64,000 nt of DNA, taken from positions 5,417,417 to 5,481,416 of the forward strand of contig OY735209.1 of assembly GCA_963457665.1 (NCBI GenBank), in the 5' to 3' direction. The DNA comes from Thysanoteuthis rhombus. Lineage: Eukaryota; Mollusca; Cephalopoda; Oegopsida; Thysanoteuthidae. This document shows positions 41,274 through 49,752 of this stretch, in pieces. The notes below the pieces were generated by a model. It saw only the letters and a list, made by a program, of their open reading frames with translations. It did no database searches and was not told where the DNA came from. A program made the translations under genes and the position numbers. The first letter of the stretch is position 1; each line of letters begins with the position of its first letter.

Positions 41274-41854
41274 TACAAGATATCTTTTGATGGCAAACGG
41301 CTATGTAACAAGTTACAGGCCTTCCTGAAGGTCTGGAACCAATTACAGGTTGACTGTACAAGATATCTTTTGATGGCAAACAGCTATGTAACAAGTTACA
41401 GGCCTTCCTGCAGGTCTGGAACCAATGACAGGTTGACTGTACAAGACGTCTTCTGATGGCAAACAGCTATGTAACAAGTTACAGGCCTTCCTGCAGGTCT
41501 GGAACCAATGACAGGTTGACTGTACAAGATATTTTTCGATGGCAAACGGCTATGTAACAAGTTACAGGCCTTCCTGAAGGTCTGGAACCAATGACAGGTT
41601 GACTGTACAAGATATCTTTTGATGGCAAACAGCTCTGTAACAAGTTACAGGCCTTCCTGCAGGTCTGGAACCAATGACAGGTTGACTGTACAAGACGTCT
41701 TTTGATGGCAAACAGCTATGTAACAAGTTACAGTCCTTCCTGCAGGTGTGGAACCAATGACAGGTTGACTGTACAAGACGTCTTTTGATGGCAAACAGCT
41801 ATGTAACAAGTTACAGGCCTTCTTGCAGGTCTGGAACCAATGACAGGTTGACTG
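41274..41854. repeat. Distant copy of 30,900-31,480 within the array
   Basis: The private variant GGAACCAATTACAGG at 30,961 recurs at 41,335. Following units (TTCTGATGG, ATATTTTTCGATGG, CAGCTCTGTAAC, CAGTCCTTCCTGCAGGTGTGG) keep the same order. The offset is 10,374 bp, which is 125 monomers less one base; the single-base deletion near 31,680 accounts for the difference. This is the longest-range copy I can see. Confidence 0.8.
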
Positions 41855-44800
41855 CACAACACGTCTTTTGATGGCAAACAGCTATGTAACAAGTTACAGG
41901 CCTTCTTGCAGGTCTGGAACCAATGACAGGTTGACTGCACAACACGTCTTTTGATGGCAAACAGCTATGTAACAAGTTACAAGCCTTCCTGCAGGTCTGG
42001 AACCAATGACAGGTTGACTGTACAAGACGTCTTTTGATAGCAAACAGCTATGTAACAAGTTACAGGCCTTCCTGCAGGTCTGGAACCAATGACAGGTTGA
42101 CTCTACAAGACGTCTTTCGATGGCAAACAGCTATGTAACAAGTTACAGGCTTTCCTGCAGGTCTGGAACCAATGACAGGTTGACTGTACAAGACATCTTT
42201 TGATGGCAAACAGCTATGTAACAAGTTTCAGGCCTTCCTGCAGGTCTGGAACCAATGACAGGTTGACTGTACAAGATATCTTTTGATGGCAAACGGCTAT
42301 GTAACAAGTTACAAGCCTTCCTGAAGGTCTGGAACCAATGACAGGTTGACTGTACAAGATATCTTTTGATGGCAAACGGCTATGTAACAAGTTACAGGCC
42401 TTCCTGCAGGTCTGGAACCAATGACAGGTTGACTGTACAAGACGTCTTTTGATGGCAAACAGCTATGTAACAAGTTACAGGCCTTCTTGCAGGTCTGGAA
42501 CCAATGACAGGTTGACTGTACAAGACGTCTTTTGATGGCAAACAGCTATGTAACAAGTTACAGGCCTTCCTGCAGGTCTGGAACCAATGACAGGTTGACT
42601 GTACAAGACGTCTTCTAATGGCAAACAGCTATGTAACAAGTTACAGGCCTTCCTGCAGGTCTGGAACCAATGACAGGTTGACTGTACAAGATATCTTTCG
42701 ATGGCAAGCGGCTATGTAACAAGTTACAGGCCTTCCTGAAGGTCTGGAACCAATGACAGGTTGACTGTACAAGATATCTTTTGATGGCAAACAGCTATGT
42801 AACAAGTTACAGGCCTTCCTGCAGGTCTGGAACCAATGACAGGTTGACTGTACAAGACGTCTTTTGATGGCAAACAGCTATGTAACAAGTTACAGGCCTT
42901 CCTACAGGTCTTGAACCAATGACAGGTTGACTGTACAAGACGTCTTTTGATGGCAAACAGCTATGTAACAAGTTACAGGCTTTCCTGCAGGTCTGGAACC
43001 AATGACAGGTTGACTGTACAAGACGTCTTTTTATGGCGAACAGCTATGTAACAAGTTACAAGCCTTCCTGCAGGTCTGGAACCAATGACAGGTTGACTGT
43101 ACAAGATATCTTTTGATGGCAAACGGCTATGTAACAAGTTACAGGCCTTCTTGAAGGTCTGGAACCAATGACGGGTCGACAGTACAAGATATCTTTTGAT
43201 GGCAAACGGCTATGTAACAAGTTACAGGCCTTCCTGCAGGTCTGGAACCAATGACAGGATGACTGTACAAGACGTCTTTTGATGGCAAACAGCTATGTAA
43301 CAAGTTACAGGCCTTCCTGCAGGTCTGGAACCAATGACAGGTTGACTGTACAACACGTCTTTTGATTGCAAACGGCTATGTAACGAGTTAAAGGCCTTCC
43401 TGCAGGTCTGGAACCAATGACAGGTTGACTGTACAAGACGTCTTTTGATGGCAAACAGCTATGTAACAAGTTACAGGCCTTCCTGCAGGTCTGGAACCAA
43501 TGACAGGTTGACTGTACAAGACGTCTTTTGATGGCAAACAGCTATGTAACAAGTTACAGGCCTTCCTGCAGGTCTGGAACCAATGACAGGTTGACTGTAC
43601 AAGACGTCTTTTGATGGCAAACAGCTATGTAACAAGTTACAGGCCTTCCTGCAGGTCTGGAACCAATGACAGGTTGACTGTACAAGACGTCTTTTGATGG
43701 CAAACAGCTATGTAACAAGTTACAGGCCTTCCTGCAGGTCTGGAACCAATGACAGGTTGACTGTTCAAGATATCTTTTGATGGCAAACAGCTATGTAACA
43801 AGTTACAGGCCTTCCTGCAGGTCTGGAACCAATGACAGGTTGACTGTACAAGACGTCTTCTGATGGCAAACAGCTATGTAACAAGTTACAGGCCTTCCTG
43901 CAGGTCTGGAACCAATGACAGGTTGACTGTACAAGACGTCTTTTGATGGCAAACAGCTATGTAACAAGTTACAGGCCTTCCTGCAGGTCTGGAACCAATG
44001 ACAGGTTGACTGTACAAGACGTCTTTTGATGGCAAACAGCTATGTAACAAGTTACAGGCTTTCCTGCAGGTCCGGAACCAATGACAGGTTGACTGTACAA
44101 GATGTCTTTCGATGGTGAACAGCTATGTAACAAGTTACAAGCCTTCCTGCAGGTCTGGAACCAATGACAGGTTGACTGTACAAGATATCTTTTGATGGCA
44201 AACGGCTATGTAACAAGTTACAGGCCTTCCTGAAGGTCTGGAACCAATGACGGGTTGACTGTACAAGATATCTTTTGATGGCAAACGGCTATGTAACAAG
44301 TTACAGGCCTTCTTGCAGGTCTGGAACCAATGACAGGTTGACTGTAGAAGACGTCTTCTGATGGCAAACAGCTATGTAACAAGTTACAGGCCTTCCTGAA
44401 GGTCTGGAACCAATGACAGGTTGACTGTACAAGACGTCTTTTGATGGTGAACAGCTATGTAACAAGTTACAGGCCTTCCTGCAGGTCTGGAACCAATGAC
44501 AGGTTGACTGTACAAGACGTCCTTTGATGGCAAACGGCTATGTAACAAGTTACAGGCTTTCCTGCAGGTCTGGAACCAATGACAGGTTGACTGTACAAGA
44601 CGTATTTTGATGGCAAACAGCTATGTAACAAGTTACAGGCCTTCCTGCAGGTCTGGAACCAATGACAGGTTGACTGTACAAGACGTCTTTTGATGGCAAA
44701 CAGCTATGTAACAAGTTACAGGCTTTCCTGCAGGTCTGGAACCAATGACAGGTTGACTGTACAAGACGTCTTTTGATGGCAAACAGCTATGTAACAAGTT

Positions 44801-45107
44801 ACAGGCCTTCCTGCAGGTCTGGAACCAATGACAGGTTGACTGTACAAGACGTCTTTTGATGGCAAACGGCTATGTAACAAGTTACAGGCCTTCCTGCAGG
44901 TCTGGAACCAATGACAGGTTGACTGTACAAGACGTCTTCTGATGGCAAACGGCTATGTAACAAGTTACAGGCCTTCCTGCAGGTCTGGAACCAATGACAG
45001 GTTGACTGTACAAGACGTCTTTTGATGGCAAACAGCTATGTAACAAGTTACAGTCCTTCCTGCAGGTCTGGAACCAATGACAGGTTGACTTTACAACACG
45101 TCTTTTG

Positions 45108-45328
45108 GTATTTGTTGATCCAGCATGTAACTGACTTTACCAAACGTTTTGCTGAGCAAGACATAGATGCTTGATTATCCCACTCATGCTAGAATATTCT
45201 TGTTTCGGGATGATTAACAAAATCTTTTTAGACAGTGTAGGTGGAAAGCATTGAATCTTTGTTCTCATTGCTGTAAAGACATGTGCTAGGTACTCAGGCC
45301 TGCTATACTCCCATCTTTATGTTGGTTG
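45108..45328. other. Array edge, non-repetitive spacer
   Basis: The final monomer matches the consensus through TCTTTTG, with ACTTTACAACACG as its only notable change, then sequence identity stops. A faint resemblance to the monomer end (CCAGCATGTAAC against ACAGCTATGTAAC) continues for about 25 bases. I see no gene here. It leads into the reverse-transcriptase relic. Confidence 0.6.
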
Positions 45329-45931
45329 TCAGCATTCAGTCTTCTCAGTTTGAGCAGTCAGGACAACATGGTCTGTAAATAGCATCTCTGTTATCAGTAT
45401 TTTCTGCACCTTGGTTTCCTCTTGTTGAAAAGCCATATTGAAAGGGTCACTTCTGCAGCTGGTGTGAAGGTACATGCCAACATCAGCCTGGCTGAAGGCA
45501 TGAGACAGCAGTAAGGAAAAGATTCTGAAAAGTGTTGGAGTAAGTACACACCCCTGTTTCACTCTCTTTCTAATTGGGAATTGATCATACCGGATGACAC
45601 CTAGCATGTTTTTGTAAAGGGATATGATTATACTTAGAAGGGTACCCAGTTCTCTGCAGCAGCACAAACAGGCCGATCCTGCTGACCAAGACAAAGGCTT
45701 CGATCAGGTCAATGTGGTTGCTTTTACTCTTGATATTTCTCCTGCGTCTGTCTTGATGAAAAGATCATGTCGATTGTTGATCTTCTTGTCCTGACTCCGC
45801 AAGTGATACAGCCTGTTCAACATGACACTGGTGAAGGCCTTCTCAACAATACTGAGAAGCGATATTCCATGGTAGTTGTTGCAGTCACTATGGTCACCTT
45901 TGTTCTTGTGAAGAATGATGATATTAGCATC
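45329..45931 (-). pseudogene. Non-LTR retrotransposon reverse transcriptase fragment, inactivated
   Basis: On the minus strand, reading from 45,931 downward, there are matches to the reverse transcriptase of LINE-type elements. They are a DANI...KNKGD block, a [11 protein letters not shown] block, a recognisable ID-LIEAF region near the motif-A position, then RVKQGCVLTPTLF (motif B region) and MLFTDHVVL. The last corresponds to the catalytic LLFADDAAL box, so both aspartates of the usual FADD are disrupted (FTDH, about 45,370-45,381). A TGA at 45,704-45,706 and at least one frameshift separate the blocks. The endonuclease domain and the ends of the element are not visible. This is a dead fragment; the clade (for example RTE- or Jockey-like) is not assigned. 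Confidence 0.85.
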
Positions 45932-45975
45932 ACACTAGGGTACTGTCACTGCAGGTTCACATCTGTCCGTGGTAC

Positions 45976-45987
45976 TGCAGGAGGTTT

Positions 45988-46074
<87 letters not shown>

Positions 46075-46126
46075 AATTAGTTGGAGTGATGATAACGAAA
46101 GGATGATTTTGCAAAGAAACCTCCCG

Positions 46127-46128
<2 letters not shown>
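45976..46128. repeat. 16-bp inverted repeat enclosing a TA tract, MITE-like
   Basis: TGCAGGAGGTTTCTTT (45,976-45,991) and AAAGAAACCTCCCGCA (46,113-46,128) are inverted copies matching at 15 of 16 positions. Between them lie the (TA)40 run and a 58-bp unique stretch. This could be a small inverted-repeat transposon that carries or seeded the microsatellite, or two opposed fragments of one repeat family. Confidence 0.55.
45991..46070. repeat. (TA)40 microsatellite
   Basis: A pure TA dinucleotide run of 80 bp. It is immediately preceded by TGCAGGAGGTTTCTTT, one arm of an inverted repeat whose partner precedes the second TA tract. Confidence 0.97.

Positions 46129-46193
<65 letters not shown>
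46129..46193. repeat. (AT)n microsatellite, about 65 bp
   Basis: A second pure AT/TA run, 58 bp after the first. It is preceded by AAAGAAACCTCCCGCA, the inverted partner of the sequence before the first tract. Open frames through both tracts encode only Ile-Tyr repeats and are not genes. Confidence 0.97.
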
Positions 46194-46195
<2 letters not shown>

Positions 46196-47070
46196 CAAAT
46201 ATGCTTTTGTTGTCCTTTATTAATCCATGAGTTTTTCAGATACTACTGTACATTGCTTCAGATTTCTACCCTTTGTTATAGCAAAACGATTGGTATTTTA
46301 TTATACATTCTTATTTCACTTAATAAAACTTTCGGTTATTTACACCTCGATTAATGAATTGATGACTGTGTAAACATATTGATACAGAACATCGGTTTAG
46401 GTGTCGAGTTCACCGTTTGCGAAGCATCGAGTAATTAGTGGTTTTGTTTCTGTTCAATAATTCCAAGTGAGAACTTTCTTGGTTTCTATCTATTACGTCC
46501 CTTGACTCCCGCTCTTCACAACTCATTTTCTGATCGCTAACAATAGCTTTTTAATTTTCTTAAAGGAAATTTTAGCCCGAAATGTTCAGTTTATTCAAGA
46601 TTGAATGGTTTCTCTGTTTTTCCCTAATGTTGCATTTTCTTAAGGAAGAGAAATCAGACGAAAGAAAAGAGAAAGAAGTAAGTATAACATTCTCTTATTT
46701 TCTTTGTTTAGAAATAAAAATGAATTTTTGCAGAAAGAGACAAAAAGTCTTTTTGTAAATTAAACAAAGAAATGACGTTTCTCATAAACAATAAGCATTA
46801 ATCTTTCAATATTTAATCCTATTTTATCGTTTATCTAAAAATTCATCTGGAATCAGACGATTCTTTTTTATTGAAAACTGATTATGATCACTTGAAGATA
46901 TTTTTTCATTCATCTTTTCTGTTTTCTAATAATCGCACCAAAAATTGTTTTCTTAATCTTATTTGTTTGATAAATGAATTTGTTTTAAAAAGTTGTCGAT
47001 AGGCCGATTCAATTCTACCTATGGATGTGAAAACAACAGAAGGTAAAGGTTTTTTCCCTGTGTTTAACTT
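46194..47070. other. AT-rich non-coding DNA with a possible splice donor
   Basis: No gene is visible. A purine-rich stretch ends in GTAAGTAT at 46,678-46,685, a good match to a 5' splice site. It could end a non-coding first exon of the zinc-finger gene 3 kb downstream. There is no transcript evidence, and donor-like matches occur by chance in AT-rich DNA. Confidence 0.3.
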
Positions 47071-47478
47071 AGATATCTAAGGGAGGTAACTGATTGCGTT
47101 GGCTTGTGCATCAGCTATTACTACTTCTAACGAACTACATTTATGCCCTGTAAGGCCTTTTCATCAGCCATTTACTGAACATGAATTCATTTGCCGAAAC
47201 AGTGTCAGAAAAAGTAAGACATTGTTCAATGTATTCTTGCCAGAGTATATTCTTTTTTTTATCATGAAAAGACATGTTCGTTGTCAATTACAACCCTAAA
47301 CCTAGAACTAACACTTAATTATACTCTCTATGATTAAATTTGATAAAATAAAATTTGTATTTAAATCTGATAATATAAAGTTGTAACGGTTCAGGTTGTC
47401 TGCATTTGTTCAATAAGTGTTCGTAGCTGTAGCAGTAGATGCATAACCCAACATAGTTGGTTACCTCCCCTTGATATA
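47071..47478. mobile_element. MITE-like element with ~60-bp terminal inverted repeats
   Basis: The left end (47,071 to about 47,137) has AAGGGAGGTAAC followed by a GTTGGCTTGTGCATC stretch. The reverse complement of the right end (about 47,411-47,478) has AAGGGGAGGTAAC followed by GTTGGGTTATGCATC at the same spacing. Similarity continues into a TACTACTTCTAACGAAC / TACAGCTACGAAC section. The interior (about 270 bp) has no coding capacity. GGGAGGTAAC or GGGAGATAAC ends are, from memory, common in molluscan MITEs. Target-site duplication is uncertain; ATAT lies at both edges. Probably a non-autonomous DNA transposon. Confidence 0.65.
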
Positions 47479-48860
47479 AAATTTGTGAATCAACGATCAA
47501 CTTTTACACGGCAATAAAAATCAAACAAATACTTGACACCGTGTTTTGAAAGAATTGTTTTGAAGGTTTATGAAAACTTATTTGCGAAAATTTCAAGTAC
47601 GTTTTCGAGGTCAAGTTTTCTGATCATTCAAGATCGTTTTACACGAAACATTTTTTGAAATAAAGAAATTGGCATAATTTAATAATTTCATTTTTCAAAT
47701 TAATTGTGAATCGTTTTAGTTTCAAGGTGTGAACAAAGATTTTCACTGGAAAATCGTCGTATGATTTTGGAGAAAACTTGGAGAATTCTGTTCTTGATTT
47801 TTTCAATGTTTTTCATAAAAAAAAAAAAGATATTGAGAAATATCTGATAATAACTTTCTGTAACCCAACTCTATAGAACTGGGAATTTTTTCATAAAGTT
47901 AACAGCGTGAGCGGTTGTTTGCATATGAACAGAATATGGTGGTGATATTTGCATTCTGAAAATTTTCTAGAATTCAATTATACCTCAATTTTGAAAATAT
48001 GGCAAAAATCAACACGTTTTTTTTTTTATTCAGTACTGAAATGGACAAGCGTGAATATTGTAAAAAAAATTTTTAAATCAACCCATTCATTGCAAAAAAG
48101 CTAGATTTCTCCATTTCCACCTAACTTTATTGCTAAAAATGTTGAGTATGCTCGAAAAATCATACGAAGGCTCTTGAAATGTATAGTACCCTATTAATCA
48201 TTTAATGTTTGAATTTTATTTTATCTTATTGAATATATTATTTAAAAATCATAATTTTGTATAATTTCCCTGTTTATATAATCTATGAATGGATATTTGT
48301 CTCTGTTTTTCTCTTATTTCAACACCCCCATCTATCGTATGTACCACTATGTGATGAAATGAGGTTAATATATTTTTCACCTAAGTTTTCCCGTCAGATT
48401 CCATAGTTAACATTGTTAATCTCATTATGGGGGTAAAACCCTTTGCAATCATTACACTAGTTGATTTTATCACTGAATTGAAAAGAATCATTTTTTTCTA
48501 TATGATTCCTACCTCTCTTCATTAATTTGATAAACTATTTTATTTATACATTGCTACTTTGATTGATTTTTATACATTTTACTGATAAATCCCTTGAGAT
48601 AATAACTATGCCTACCATTTTAAAAAAAATAACAACAAAACTGTGGGATTTAAAAAACAGGAAAAATCAGTGTAATGTTTTTCGTCTTTTCAACTTTTAG
48701 TCTTATTTAATTAATTACAATTCAGGCTTTTCATCTGTAGGGGAAAAAAAAATTCCAAGATATTAAAAAAAATGATTTTTCATAATTTGTTATCTATCAT
48801 TTCAATTAATCCGATATTTTGAAAATATTTTTGAATATGTCAACCAGAACCTTCTGTATG
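47479..48860. other. AT-rich non-coding DNA
   Basis: No open frame or RNA gene that I can support. There are short A and T homopolymers (for example near 47,817 and 48,020). This may be intronic or upstream sequence of the zinc-finger gene. Confidence 0.5.
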
Positions 48861-48864
48861 GGCT

Positions 48865-49205
48865 TTTCTACTTTTCAGGTTGGATGCACTGGCTGACAGA
48901 GCTAGAGGGCTGAAAATTTAAGTTTTTTATTTTTCAAATTCCTGTCCTGAATAAGGTTTTAGTCAGTAGATTCAACTTGCAAAATTAATCCCATAGTCTG
49001 TGTCCAGCAGTATTCACTTTTTGTTTTTTTGAGAATTCAGACTTTTTTTATTAATCACTGCCTAATAAAAAGCAAGAGAACTTTTTATCGATCACTCCTT
49101 TTTTCAATTTTTTAATTGATCACCCAAACACGATATGCTGCCAGAAGATATTGGCCATATAATAGTTTCTATTGAGTGACTAACCAGACCTATTTTCTTA
49201 TTCTT
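48865..49205. repeat. Diverged ~340-bp repeat, copy upstream of the zinc-finger gene
   Basis: This stretch matches 53,452-53,800 in the same orientation. Shared blocks in order are GCACTGxxxGA...AGAGGGCTGAAA, AGTxTGTGTC, TTGATCA(C/T)CC and TTTCTATTGAGTGACT(A/T)ACC. Insertions and substitutions are many, so the copies are old. It could be a dispersed transposon or the edge of an old duplication that included the zinc-finger gene. Confidence 0.7.
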
Positions 49206-49472
49206 TCAATATGATTGAAAATCTTTTCTTTTACATGTATTCCCTATCGTCTTACATTATGTCACGTTTAAAAAGAAATTCATTATTGTCATCCAGTAAA
49301 GATCATATATTTTTATGCATTTTTATCTATCTTTTTTTGCTGATTTCATGTCCATACTATACATGAAAAAATGTATTATAAGAAATTCTTGAATTCATTG
49401 AAACCCAAACCCAAAGTTATTGTATCATTATAATTGCAAATTACTAATGAGTTTATGATCTTTAATAATAAC

Positions 49473-49486
49473 TCTTTTTCTTTCAG
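49473..49486 (+). promoter_or_regulatory. Candidate 3' splice site before the zinc-finger exon
   Basis: A polypyrimidine stretch ends in TTTCTTTCAG, followed by ATATTTC. If used, the exon would start at 49,487 with about 266 bases of 5' untranslated sequence; stops occur in all frames between here and the ATG. A weaker acceptor (ATATTCAG, 49,738-49,745) lies 7 bases before the ATG. Confidence 0.35.
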
Positions 49487-49752
49487 ATATTTCAACTTTG
49501 GTAGAAAAGTAATGAAATTTTTTGATTGCCATAAGTGAATGTTGTTGAGAAACTATGATGATTAATCAAATGTTGAATATGGTAGTACTTGATCAAAATT
49601 AAATTATAGAATGAAAAGTTGACGAATTCCACAACAAAAAAAAAACATACACAGCATCTTTAAACGTGAATTTTTCCGTTTTATATTTCCTTACACTGAA
49701 ACATATTTACAAAAAACACTGAAAAGAAGCTACATTAATATTCAGAGTGTCA

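Larger units (their letters stand above)
1..45107. repeat. 83-bp tandem satellite array (about 543 monomers)
   Basis: The sequence repeats head to tail every 83 bp from the first base, which lies inside the array, to about 45,107. Taking the unit to start at TTACAGGCCT, landmarks are AGGCCT (unit positions 5-10), CCTGCAGG (12-19), CCAAT (27-31), TGTACA (43-48), AAGACGTCTT (48-57) and ATGGCAAAC (61-69). Units differ by a few substitutions, commonly CAGC/CGGC at 69-72, GGCAAAC/GGGAAAC, and TGACTGTAC/TGACACTAC/TGACTGCAC. Indels are rare: 7-bp losses near 1,640 and 2,548, and single-base losses near 3,535, 14,531, 17,274, 20,505 and 31,680. No transposon or unique sequence interrupts it. The size and homogeneity fit centromeric, pericentromeric or other heterochromatic satellite; which one cannot be told from sequence. 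I do not recognise the family. Confidence 0.98.

Noticed and set aside
333..41940. Over a hundred minus-strand open frames of 60-130 codons encoding repeats such as CHWFQTCRKACNLLHS
   Set aside because: They are the 83-bp satellite read in its rotating frame. Each ends at the same monomer stop, most start only at GTG or TTG, and the three phases of one repeat appear in succession. Nothing suggests translation.
1..45107. Regular repeats that might be read as a CRISPR array
   Set aside because: The repeats are contiguous 83-bp monomers without unique spacers, in a eukaryotic context, and there are no cas genes.
1..45107. CENP-B box in the satellite
   Set aside because: I looked for the TTCG-n4-A-n2-CGGG pattern in the consensus and found no match, so a CENP-B-type argument for centromere identity is not available.
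45767..46354. 195- and 87-codon open frames with Ile-Tyr runs
   Set aside because: They are translations through the TA microsatellites, and overlap the reverse-transcriptase relic on the other strand.
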